Positions 34,835-43,520 of a stretch of DNA of 55,503 bases are shown piece by piece. A program made the translations under genes and the position numbers. The notes beneath the pieces are model-generated. The model did not search any database. It had not been told where the DNA came from and was given only the letters and a program-made list of their open reading frames with translations. The DNA is taken from contig NZ_JACXXN010000036.1 of the NCBI RefSeq assembly GCF_014904695.1, forward strand, positions 1 through 55,503. Reading direction: 5' to 3'. The DNA is from Nostoc sp. MG11 (GTDB lineage Bacteria; Cyanobacteriota; Cyanobacteriia; Cyanobacteriales; Nostocaceae). Each line of letters begins with the position of its first letter. Within the stretch, counting starts at the first letter, position 1.

Positions 34835-36229
34835 CTAGAGGACGCATGTAGTTTTCATATTTACTAAAGAATTTTGACGCACACGCTGTTCTGTAATAAC
34901 CATTTTGACGCCATTGCCAGGTGCAAGCGTCATACCTCGGCGCTGGGGTCGCTCTGGTTTTTGATCTGCCAACCTCAGTTGATAGTTTGACAAGATAGTT
35001 GCTAATACTAGCTTCATTTCAAAGACAGCTAAAGCCTCACCAATACAGCGTCGGACACCGCCACCAAAAGGCAGAAATTCATAAGGAGAAAATTGACGTT
35101 CTAGAAAGCGCTCTGGCTTAAACTGCTTCGGCTGTGGATACAAATCTTCACGGTGATGAGTGAGATAAATGCAACCTTGCATTACCGTACCAGGTTCTAA
35201 CGAATATCCCAGTAGTTCAACAGATTCTTGCACTACCCTGGGCAATGTGAACATAGCCACGGGGTGAATCCGCAAGGTTTCATTACAGACAGCGGTGAGA
35301 TAAGGCAGCCGATAAATGCTCATAGGGTCTTTTGAATCACCCAGAGTATCTAATTCCTGAAACAGTTTTTCACCTACTTCTGGCAAATGATGAATCCAAT
35401 ACAAAGCCCATGCGATCGCTGTAGCTGTAGTTTCATTTCCGGCAAGCATTAGAGTCATCAACTCATCGCGCAACTCTTGATCCGTCATTGTGTTACCTGC
35501 TTCATCTTGAGCGAACATCAGCAACGAGAGGATATCGATACGCTCTAAATCGGGATGCTCTCGGCGTTCGGCAATATCTGCGTAGAGCAGTTCATCAAGT
35601 ATTCGTCGATCATGTAGAAACTTTCCCCAAGGACTCCAAACTCCTAAATCTTTTTGCAAGAAGGAGAACAAGAGTAAGCTAGACGTGAGTGGCGACCGAA
35701 AGACATCCGACATCAACACTGTAAATAAATGCTTGAGTTTTTGATAACGTTCTCCTTCATACAAACCAAATACGGTTTGTAACATGACTTGCAAGGATAT
35801 CTCCTGTGTGATGTCACGAGCTAGGAAGGGTTGATTTTTGGGTAACTGACTCAAGACTTTTTCAGTCAAATTACAGATTTGCTGCCCGTAGACTTGCATC
35901 CGCTCTCCATGAAAGGAGGGTGTCACAAGTTGCCGTTGTCGTTTGTGTTGCTCGCCGTTCAGTAAGAGCATTGAATTGTCACCGACTAAGGGATGCATAA
36001 CACTGTTTGCCTTACCGAGGGCGGCAAATTTCTTGCGATCGCTACTTAAAAGTTTCTGGATTGCTTGGGGATTGTTAACGAATACTACAGTATCCCCAAA
36101 ACCAACGATCTCAGCAGTGAAAATATCAGGATATTCCTGAACTGCGCTTTCCAAATATCCTACTGGATCAAAAACCCACTGGAGTTTCTGTACAAAAGAA
36201 GAGGTTTTGAGAGTATTTGGGAGTTTCAT
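34835..36229 (-). CDS. Cytochrome P450, CYP110-like
   Basis: This is a 464-residue haem-thiolate monooxygenase. The I-helix is marked by LAGNETTATAIAWAL, the K-helix by ETLRIHP, and the haem loop by FLPFGGGVRRCIGE with the ligand Cys. Overall sequence (for example KANSVMHPLVGDNSMLLLNG and HKRQRQLVTPSFHGERM) is of the cyanobacterial CYP110 type. CYP110 members oxidise fatty acids, alkanes or terpenes. The gene begins 49 bp after a UbiA-family gene, so the two are probably one operon and the UbiA product may be its substrate. No redox partner gene is adjacent. Confidence 0.9.
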   Translation of the reverse strand: MKLPNTLKTSSFVQKLQWVFDPVGYLESAVQEYPDIFTAEIVGFGDTVVFVNNPQAIQKLLSSDRKKFAALGKANSVMHPLVGDNSMLLLNGEQHKRQRQLVTPSFHGERMQVYGQQICNLTEKVLSQLPKNQPFLARDITQEISLQVMLQTVFGLYEGERYQKLKHLFTVLMSDVFRSPLTSSLLLFSFLQKDLGVWSPWGKFLHDRRILDELLYADIAERREHPDLERIDILSLLMFAQDEAGNTMTDQELRDELMTLMLAGNETTATAIAWALYWIHHLPEVGEKLFQELDTLGDSKDPMSIYRLPYLTAVCNETLRIHPVAMFTLPRVVQESVELLGYSLEPGTVMQGCIYLTHHREDLYPQPKQFKPERFLERQFSPYEFLPFGGGVRRCIGEALAVFEMKLVLATILSNYQLRLADQKPERPQRRGMTLAPGNGVKMVITEQRVRQNSLVNMKTTCVL

Positions 36230-36278
36230 CTAAATCTTTAATTGCGTAACACTACTGTTAGAGAATTCTGCAAGAAAT

Positions 36279-37178
36279 TTAAAGAATTACGATCGCGCTA
36301 GCTAAGACAAGGCAAAACCAGTAGGTTAACAGCATATAGGTATGATGATCTGCCTGGGGATTGCGATAAAGCATAATTCTAGCGGCAATAATCCAGCAGA
36401 GTACTGTGAGTCCAAGTTCACATGCCAAGACATTCAAAGTATTTCCCGCAGGCATCATCAGTACTAAATGAATTACAAGTGGTAAAAATGTAAAGCCCAC
36501 ACTTAGTATCACTCGGCTTGCTGTTTCTCCAATCACCATCGGCAATGTCTTGCGACCAATAGCGCGATCGCCTTCCATGTCACGAAAATCCTGAACAGCG
36601 ACTAGTGTAGTCCAGAAAACTCCCATCATGAATATCCAGCGCCAAGCGATCGGTGTAATTGGTGTGACTATTTCCCATGCTGCGGCAAGTTCTGCAACTG
36701 CACCAACTCCGATTACAAGACCTTTGGTAAACCAATTCTTATCCCAACCAGCGAAGTGATATAGAAAAGTGAATAGTTGCCATAGCAATGCCCATTCTAA
36801 AACTCCAAGCCACAGCCCGATCAACGAGAATGCAATTTGGCTACAAGCCAATCTAACTAAAGCTCCATGATATGAAACAGCTCCAGTTACAAGTGGGCGA
36901 TCAGGCTTATTAATCCGATCCTCATCTATGCCAATGATTTGGTTAGCGATACAAAATGATAAGATGAACAACAAAAAATAAATAAAGCCACGTTCTAATG
37001 CCAAAAACAACTCCCCAAGAGATGATTGGCTGTTCTTCCAGGCGGCTATTATAAACAGCAGTGCAGGCAAAATCGTGGTGGAATAATCGCGCCTAATGAA
37101 TAGCCAAATCAGGTATGGTTCACGAATCAGGCTACTACTAAATTGTGTCAAAACCTGAAATTTTGCACTATTGATCAT
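36279..37178 (-). CDS. UbiA-superfamily membrane protein, possible UbiA-type terpene cyclase
   Basis: This 299-residue protein has about eight hydrophobic segments and two Asp-rich motifs. The first is NQIIGIDEDRINKPDRPL (near residue 81) and the second is VQDFRDMEGDRAIGRKTLP (near 193). Canonical aromatic prenyltransferases have NQxxDxxxDxxNKP; here the first Asp is Gly and an extra Glu-Asp pair is present. That form resembles fungal UbiA-type terpene cyclases. It is the leading gene of an operon with the P450. It could instead be a divergent aromatic prenyltransferase. The start ATG 37178 is plain, with no strong ribosome binding site. Confidence 0.75.
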   Translation of the reverse strand: MINSAKFQVLTQFSSSLIREPYLIWLFIRRDYSTTILPALLFIIAAWKNSQSSLGELFLALERGFIYFLLFILSFCIANQIIGIDEDRINKPDRPLVTGAVSYHGALVRLACSQIAFSLIGLWLGVLEWALLWQLFTFLYHFAGWDKNWFTKGLVIGVGAVAELAAAWEIVTPITPIAWRWIFMMGVFWTTLVAVQDFRDMEGDRAIGRKTLPMVIGETASRVILSVGFTFLPLVIHLVLMMPAGNTLNVLACELGLTVLCWIIAARIMLYRNPQADHHTYMLLTYWFCLVLASAIVIL

Positions 37179-37978
37179 AATAACTAAATCCTTAGTAAAA
37201 TCAAGTTTGACAATGAATTTTAGCTACAACACAAATTCACATAATCTGAATGTTATGCGAATAAATATTGATTAAATCTGCAATTTAACTGGTGAAAAAT
37301 ACAAGATTACACCAAGTTTTCAACAGAACATTAATTACATTTATGCTGCTGTTTTTGGTGTTTAAAGTTAGGTGTATGTTCCCAAGATTAATTAATAATT
37401 GTTCAATACTTTCTTTAAAAAGATATCCGTAATTACACGTAATTAAAAAATATTATAAAAAAAATATTAAGCTGACGCCGATTCATGATAAATACTGATG
37501 ACAATCGGAAAAAGTGCAATAGCGTTTAGTAGCAATGCTAATTAGCTAAAAAGGCAAGGGTATTAATAACTAATTATAAATATTTCGTTCTGTAATTTTA
37601 TGTATTATACAGCAGCTAATGCGATCATAAGATTTACGCTGAGAGAATGAGCAAACTAAAACCAAAGATTGATGCCACATGTGTGTAGAGACGTTACATG
37701 TAACTGTTTAGAGACCGTAGATGTAACGTCTCTACAGGGTTTCGGGTTTTATTTATGTACTTCATTTACCTGAAATCTGCTGTATGTCTGCTGTTTAAAA
37801 TTCTCAAAAATTGCCTCTGCGGCTTATTATCGTCATTACCTTCGTTATCTAAATCTTTGCAGTGGTGAGTCTGTTGAGGAAAAATAAGTAATTTTTTTGG
37901 TACAAATCTAGCTATTGCTAGATGCTGTAATTCTGTTAAAAGCTATAATTTACAACTGTTGAACAAAGAGATTAACTT
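37179..37978. other. 800-bp non-coding region
   Basis: No supported gene is seen. The left part is very AT-rich and should hold the UbiA-P450 promoter. A 16-bp palindromic element lies at 37684-37736. The rest holds no clear RNA gene or tRNA by eye. Confidence 0.5.
37684..37736. repeat. 16-bp inverted repeat, GTAGAGACGT family
   Basis: TGTAGAGACGTTACAT (37684-37699) and its exact complement (37721-37736) flank 21 bases. The GTAGAGACGTT core is shared with the palindrome at 527-561, so the two belong to one dispersed family. MITE-like spread is inferred. Confidence 0.75.
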
Positions 37979-39313
37979 GTGGATGTCATACTAGAGCGAT
38001 CGCACGAACTAAAACAAGCCATAGTAGATTTTGTCCTAGACGCAGAGGGGGAACTGGCACAAGCACTAGAAACCTATGCAGCGAAACAGTTACGTCGTGG
38101 GAGTGGTGATAGCACACAGCAGGACTTAATTATTGACAGTTTTCTCACAGAAGGAAAAGTCAATGAGCAGTCACCACTAGAGTTATTTACACAAAGCAAT
38201 CCTAATTTATTAGAGAGCGATCGCAACCTGATCAACAGCTGGCATCGTAGTTTTATTGGCTTATTTGCTATAGCTAACACCCTACCTGATGGCTTTGAGT
38301 TAACGAACTGGCTCACAGATAAAAATTACATTGTCAAGCCAAACAATGCCAAAACACTACAGGAAATATCTCGGTTAAAAGTAGGAGAAATCATTTTAAC
38401 TCGAATTTCTCCCGTCACCGATAGCTATTGGATGTTTTCTGGCCCCTACACACTGATGGGTAAATTGGGTAAACCAAAACTTGCTGTAGCAATTGGCAAT
38501 TTCAAAGATAACTATAAAAGTAATCTTTACAGCGATGCTCCAGACTTGCTAGAAGAAGCTTGGCAATCAGTAGTAAAATACCACCAACAGTTTGTTGACT
38601 TTTTTGGCGCTGATGAAATCACATTACCTGGTTATCAGCTTAATAAAAAAATAGCTGAATTTCAAGAATTAATTACTGAGAAACAGTTAGCAGATGCAGG
38701 AATTGATCCATCAAAATCCCTGGCTGAAGTGGCAGAAGCCGCTGGCATTGGAGATGAGGAAATCAAAGCAGCGGCAGAAGAATTTGGTGCTGACTCCAAG
38801 ACAGTTTCTCAAATGTTTAACAGCAAAAGTGGCAATAGTAAAATGGTGATGCCAAAGGTTGATTTACCTGCCGAACTCAAGAAAGCAGAACAGGTAACAG
38901 CTCTTTCTCATCCTCGTTGGGGACAAATGTTTTTACCAACATACAGTAAAATCCAAGCAATTTTATCAGCAGAAGACTGGCACAATATTGAAGGTGCTGA
39001 AAAACTAATTCGCTACTACCTCGAAGATAAAAGTATTAATGCATTTATCTGGCATCGATTAGCGCAACAGTATCCAACTCAGTTAGAAAAGGTGTTGCAG
39101 ACATTTCTACAACGTCCTGACCTTCGCCTTGCAACCAACTTAGACGCACTTTTGCAAGAATTTCACAAACCCATCGAGCCGGAATTACCAGAAATTGCTA
39201 GTGTCCCCATACATCTGCATAACTTATTTCAAGAAGCTTTAGGAGAAGTGAATAAATCTAAGCCTAAGAGTAAAGGGCAACAAAAGCCAGCAAAGGGTTT
39301 TCAACGAGGTTAA
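37979..39313 (+). CDS. Conserved-type protein of unknown function
   Basis: I do not recognise this 444-residue protein. It starts at GTG 37979 with AAAGAG about nine bases upstream. It is soluble and mostly helical, with an N-terminal LERSHELKQAIVDFVLDAEGEL helix, a central globular part (ISPVTDSYWMFSGPYTLMGKLGKP divided over residues about 145-168), an acidic helical segment (ADAGIDPSKSLAEVAEAAGI), and a basic C-terminal tail rich in Lys and Gly. There is no signal peptide or membrane segment. It converges on the gene at 39349-41181, with 35 bp between stops. Confidence 0.7.
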   Translation: MDVILERSHELKQAIVDFVLDAEGELAQALETYAAKQLRRGSGDSTQQDLIIDSFLTEGKVNEQSPLELFTQSNPNLLESDRNLINSWHRSFIGLFAIANTLPDGFELTNWLTDKNYIVKPNNAKTLQEISRLKVGEIILTRISPVTDSYWMFSGPYTLMGKLGKPKLAVAIGNFKDNYKSNLYSDAPDLLEEAWQSVVKYHQQFVDFFGADEITLPGYQLNKKIAEFQELITEKQLADAGIDPSKSLAEVAEAAGIGDEEIKAAAEEFGADSKTVSQMFNSKSGNSKMVMPKVDLPAELKKAEQVTALSHPRWGQMFLPTYSKIQAILSAEDWHNIEGAEKLIRYYLEDKSINAFIWHRLAQQYPTQLEKVLQTFLQRPDLRLATNLDALLQEFHKPIEPELPEIASVPIHLHNLFQEALGEVNKSKPKSKGQQKPAKGFQRG

Positions 39314-39348
39314 CTCACTCGCCATCTTTCCCACTCCTTCCCTCTTTT

Positions 39349-41181
39349 TTACCCTTCCAGTGTCCGCACATAAACTATCTGATCTTGAGCATCATAGAGA
39401 AACAAGGGTAAGTTAGCATTCTCACTAATTACGGCTAGCGCTTCCCGTAAAGTTTGTAAGTGATTGGTAAGGTCAACAGAAGTAGCTAAGTTCTCAGAAT
39501 AAGAATTTACTAAGCTATTTTGGATTGTTTGGTCATACTCAGGAGTTAACCGGACAATAATTCCTTCGTTGTCTATGCTAAAGGTGCAAATCTGAATTCC
39601 ATTAACACAAGTTTTATCTAGGTCTGTGCGAGTTTGTTGCAAATTACTAGTAACTTGTAGTTTCTCTTGTGCTTGTTTGAGGGCAACTGAATAAGGTTCG
39701 ATGAGAGTCTGAGTTTGAGTGTAGTAAAAGCTATCACGAGATATCTGTTTAGCAGTTTGCAAAGCCTGATCCCAGTATGTAGCCGCTGCTTGCCATTGAT
39801 TTTGTTGTTCATAGGCTTTGGCTTGATTGGCAGTGCTGACAGCTTGTTGGTAGGTTTTGGCAGCTAATTGTTCTTGAGTAGTGCGATCGCGTGCTGCTGT
39901 GAGTTTCGGTTTATAATCTGCTAGCAGCTTTTGTGCTTCTTGATAACCAGGGCTAGTCTGGGGAATCACATTTAAGGCATTAACTGCTACCTGCCAAGTA
40001 GACTGTATCTTTTGCCAGTCATTCAAAGATTTAGCAGTGGCTTCCCGGTTAGCGGCTGCATTGGCTACTGCTTTTGCTGCTGTGAGTTTTTTCAGCCATT
40101 TTTCTGCAATGAGCATCTGCTGATTTACAGTATGCAATTTGACACGGTAATCCAGCAATTTCGCTTGCACTAATGCATAGAGCTCACTGTTGGGACTTAC
40201 AGCCTCTAGTGGCGCGATCGCCTGTCGCCATAAATGTTGTCTAGCTTGTAATTCCTCCAGACTATATGCAGGAGTTTGAATTTTTTGTGCTGCTATGGAT
40301 GCAGTCTGCAAAGCCTTGACTACCTGGTTAATTTTTTCTACCCGCCCTGACAAATTTGTTTGTAGTTCTTGTGCTTGCTGATAATGGGGCGACCAACGGG
40401 GAATCGGTTTCAAAGCTACACTGGCTGCTTGAAGTCCCTGTTGCACTGCAAACAATTCATTTTCCGACTTGGCGCGGCGCGTCAATTGCTGAGATTCGGT
40501 TTTTAATTGCTCAGCAATTTGGACTTGCTTACACTCAGACATTACACAAGGACGAGTCAGACAGTAAGCACCGCCAGCTAAGACTACAAATCCTAGCACT
40601 GCACCCAGCATAATAGGTTTAACTTGACGTGCTGGCTTAGAAGCTGACAAATCCGGCGCACCCACAAACGGGTCAAATAGTTCCTCTTCCTCAGTCTCGT
40701 CAATAGGTGGAGCAAAAGTCAGAGAAGATGAAGGGCATGGAAAGGACAAGGAGGACAAAGTAGAATTTTCTTCCTTGTCTTCCCTATCTCCCCTTGCGCC
40801 TCTGCTCACGCCAGTCACCTCAACGGGGGAAACCCCCCCACGGCGCTGGCTCCCCTCCTGCCCCTCTGCCTCCCCTTCCCCCCTCTGCACCGTTAAAAAA
40901 CGTTTGGCATAAGGAAGTTTTTCACCAAAGACTCTGAGGAAACATTGCACGTGTTGCTCTCTGTGGGGTGCTAGAGACTGGAGTACTTCCTCAAGTACTG
41001 CAAAAATCGTCTGAGAGTCAACTATCGTACCTGATGAATGTTGCGTTAAAATCATTAACTCGTCTTTATTGACGCCACACTTAACTTGGAAGAATTCAAC
41101 CAATGGGACTTCTACAAGCAATTGTTCCTGCAAAGTTTTGGCTAAAAGTTGTAAATCTTCCTGCTGGACTGCTACTTTCAT
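39349..41181 (-). CDS. Membrane-anchored coiled-coil protein of unknown function
   Basis: This 610-residue protein has an N-terminal soluble domain (about 1-96), a low-complexity linker (about 98-155), one transmembrane helix (about 189-207, PIMLGAVLGFVVLAGGAY), and a long helical region (about 215-525) rich in Ala, Gln and Lys that should form coiled coils. A small C-terminal domain ends at YDAQDQIVYVRTLEG. The linker is encoded by repeat DNA at 40804-40855 and adjoining purine-rich repeats, kept in frame. I cannot name a family. The topology suggests a structural or scaffolding membrane protein. Confidence 0.75.
   Translation of the reverse strand: MKVAVQQEDLQLLAKTLQEQLLVEVPLVEFFQVKCGVNKDELMILTQHSSGTIVDSQTIFAVLEEVLQSLAPHREQHVQCFLRVFGEKLPYAKRFLTVQRGEGEAEGQEGSQRRGGVSPVEVTGVSRGARGDREDKEENSTLSSLSFPCPSSSLTFAPPIDETEEEELFDPFVGAPDLSASKPARQVKPIMLGAVLGFVVLAGGAYCLTRPCVMSECKQVQIAEQLKTESQQLTRRAKSENELFAVQQGLQAASVALKPIPRWSPHYQQAQELQTNLSGRVEKINQVVKALQTASIAAQKIQTPAYSLEELQARQHLWRQAIAPLEAVSPNSELYALVQAKLLDYRVKLHTVNQQMLIAEKWLKKLTAAKAVANAAANREATAKSLNDWQKIQSTWQVAVNALNVIPQTSPGYQEAQKLLADYKPKLTAARDRTTQEQLAAKTYQQAVSTANQAKAYEQQNQWQAAATYWDQALQTAKQISRDSFYYTQTQTLIEPYSVALKQAQEKLQVTSNLQQTRTDLDKTCVNGIQICTFSIDNEGIIVRLTPEYDQTIQNSLVNSYSENLATSVDLTNHLQTLREALAVISENANLPLFLYDAQDQIVYVRTLEG
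40804..40855 (-). repeat. Nostoc-type dispersed repeat inside a coding region
   Basis: Read on the minus strand it starts GGGGAGCCAGCGCCGT and ends GACTGGCGTGAGC, the same ends as the longer element at 73-173. It encodes residues about 109-126 of the 610-residue protein (SQRRGGVSPVEVTGVSR). It keeps the frame open. Confidence 0.7.
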
Positions 41182-41913
41182 AGAGCTTTGTGCTGATCTT
41201 CTATATAGTTTTTCTGATCTTTGAGGGGAGGAAATGAACTTTTTGGGTTAATTGATATAGATGCACAGTTTTAACCAATCACAGCCTGAGAATCAGAACG
41301 ACCAACTTTCTAACACAAATTCCGTCTTTTAACCAAAAATTAAAATAGCAGTAATAATTGTTCGCTCCGCTACATTTTTGGTTGACTAGATGTGAAATTA
41401 AACAATCTGTCCAAAAGTAGAAATTACAAATAAAAAATGGGAATAATAAAGTTTTTGAGGATTTTAACTGCATTACTTAGTGATAATTAAATTCATGGTA
41501 GCTACTACCCTCAGCTTCTAGTTGCAGAGCAGTTGTAATAGAATTATCTAAAGGTGAAGGAGACAATGCTATGTCATGTATAGTTGCATTCAGAGATATT
41601 ACTTGTTAGAGAGGAGGCAGCAAAAAAGACTCCTGACCCCTAACTCATAACTTATACAGAGATTTTTGACAGAAATGCTAGTTATCTTCTATGCTGGGAG
41701 ATTTACTGAGGAGATTAATTACGTTTTGTTGACTTGGCACAAATGGGTTGGTTATAGAAATTAATTTGTCTCATCTGCCGAATTCGATAAAATTGATCGA
41801 TGAAAAATAAATTCCTATAGTTCCCCAAAACTTAATTCTGCAATTAAGGTGCTGCAAAAGATTAAAGACAGCACCAATCAAAAGCTTTGAAAGTGTCAAT
41901 ACAAGGTGCGTCA
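41182..41913. other. Non-coding region upstream of sucC-like gene
   Basis: About 730 bp with no supported gene. It contains the promoter regions of two divergent genes. AAGG at 41903-41906 is the likely ribosome binding site of the sucC-like gene. Short open frames on the minus strand have improbable composition. Confidence 0.5.
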
Positions 41914-43140
41914 ATGGATTTATTAGAGTACCAAGTTAAAGAATGGTTTGGGAAGATAGGCATTCCGGTATTGCCTTCCCAAAGAATCGACCATCCCACA
42001 GATTTAAAACGTTTAAAAATCCGTTTTCCGATTGTACTAAAATCTCAAGTACATGGAGCTGAACGGGCAAAAGCTGGTGGTGTTAGATTTGCGGAAACGA
42101 CAATTGATGCGATCGCCGCTGCACAAAGTATCTTTAATTTACCGATTTGGGGTGAGTTACCAGAAGTTTTATTAGCAGAATCTCAATACGACGCCAAACA
42201 GGAATTTTACTTAGCAGTGGTTTTAGATACTGCTGTTTGCCGACCAGTACTTTTAGGTTGCAAAGAAGCCAATATTGATTGGGAATCGGCTGGGGAAAAA
42301 ATGGTGCATGTTGTCGTTGAACAAGAATTCTCTCCATTTTATGCGCGACGACTAGCTTTGAAAATGGGCTTGCAGGGAACGCTAATGCAATCGGTAAGCA
42401 GCGTTGTCGAAAAGATGTATCAGTTATTTGTGCAGAAAGACCTGGATTTAGTGGAAATTAATCCCCTGGCAGTTAATGCTGCTGATCAAGTTATGGCTCT
42501 CAATGGTAAAGTTAGGGTCAATGAACGGGCAATCAAGCGTCATCCAGATCTCGCTCAGGTAGCGGCAAACATCATCAGCCGTCATACCAGTACTGAGATT
42601 AACGGCATTTTAGGCGACTGGGATGGTGTAGAAATGCACGGCAAAATCGGTATTTTGGGTAATGGCGCTGGTTCGGTAATGGCAACCTTAGATTTAGTCT
42701 CTAATGCTGGTGGTAAACCTGGTGTTTGTTTAAATCTACGTCATGCTTTCCTTACAGATACAGCACCAACGACCTTTCGCGATCGCTTAGACATTGGTCT
42801 GAAAATCTTAAACGCTGACAAAAGTATTCAAGTGATACTAATTAACTTCTTAGGTAGCATTCCTCAATCTGAAGAAGTAACTGAAGTCATCGCTAAATTT
42901 GTGCAGCAAGACAAAAGCGAACTCAAATCCCAGGCTGTAAGCTCGAATGGCAGTAAAAGCCTTCGAGTACCTAATTTTCTACCCTTAGTTGTCCGTCTTG
43001 CCGGCTCTGAATTCAACGCCGCTAGAGAATATTTCGCAGAACTAAAAACCCACACTGATGCGCTGATAGTGGTAGAAAATTTAGATGAGGCAGTAGACAA
43101 AGCAGTTCGTTTGGCTAAGTTAACCGCTTCTAAGAAATAA
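41914..43140 (+). CDS. Succinyl-CoA synthetase beta-like protein (divergent)
   Basis: The start ATG 41914 (MDLLEYQVKEWF) matches the usual N-terminus of the family; a TTG 27 bases upstream is unlikely. The 408-residue protein has an ATP-grasp domain and a C-terminal CoA-ligase domain. LKSQVHGAERAKAGGV corresponds to E. coli VKCQVHAGGRGKAGGV. LVEINPL keeps Glu197 and Asn199. However, the Mg ligand Asp213 is Asn (LNGK for LDGK), and the GGGA and GGI substrate loops are altered (LNLRHAF; LGSIPQ). Its partner is the alpha-like gene 380 bp downstream. It may act on another acid or not be a full synthetase. Confidence 0.85.
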   Translation: MDLLEYQVKEWFGKIGIPVLPSQRIDHPTDLKRLKIRFPIVLKSQVHGAERAKAGGVRFAETTIDAIAAAQSIFNLPIWGELPEVLLAESQYDAKQEFYLAVVLDTAVCRPVLLGCKEANIDWESAGEKMVHVVVEQEFSPFYARRLALKMGLQGTLMQSVSSVVEKMYQLFVQKDLDLVEINPLAVNAADQVMALNGKVRVNERAIKRHPDLAQVAANIISRHTSTEINGILGDWDGVEMHGKIGILGNGAGSVMATLDLVSNAGGKPGVCLNLRHAFLTDTAPTTFRDRLDIGLKILNADKSIQVILINFLGSIPQSEEVTEVIAKFVQQDKSELKSQAVSSNGSKSLRVPNFLPLVVRLAGSEFNAAREYFAELKTHTDALIVVENLDEAVDKAVRLAKLTASKK

Positions 43141-43520
43141 TTACTGATCCGTAATTCGTAATACTCGCGCCTGGCGCGAGAAGCAAGCTACGTAATGGGC
43201 TACGCCCCGCTATACTAACGTAATTCAAAGGGTACAGAGCAAGCACTGATTGTAACTACGAATTACATGAGCACAGTGGTAACGATAGCGGTAGGGAGAA
43301 ACGAGCGTCATTATCAATTACGAATTACTTTGACGCTTGAGTAGTCACTAGTGCTGTGGTATCGAGCGTTTACCTGGAAGCCGACGCCTAGACTTCTCTC
43401 AAAATTCAAAAATTATTAATTTTTACCGCAAGGGAAGAATTTTTAAGCTTGACGACGCTGAAACTAGGTAATCTTAGTAAAAATTAAAAGTACTAGGTTG
43501 TCAAACTTACGGTAATTTTT
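43141..43520. repeat. Repeat-containing spacer between the beta- and alpha-like genes
   Basis: The 380-bp gap contains GTAATTCGTAAT near 43151 and the opposite AATTACGAATTAC near 43316, with CGCGCCTGGCGCGAG and GGGCTACGCCCC between them. These are inverted, intergenic-repeat-type sequences. No gene or terminator is clear. The gap may unlink transcription of the pair. Confidence 0.55.

Noticed and set aside
37179-37978. tRNA or small RNA gene in the 800-bp gap
   Set aside because: No cloverleaf-like arms or T-loop GTTCGA-type sequence were recognised by eye; only the palindromic repeat stands out.
41279-41473. Minus-strand 64-codon frame
   Set aside because: Composition is rich in Phe, Cys and Tyr as expected from AT-rich non-coding DNA, with no ribosome binding site or family likeness.
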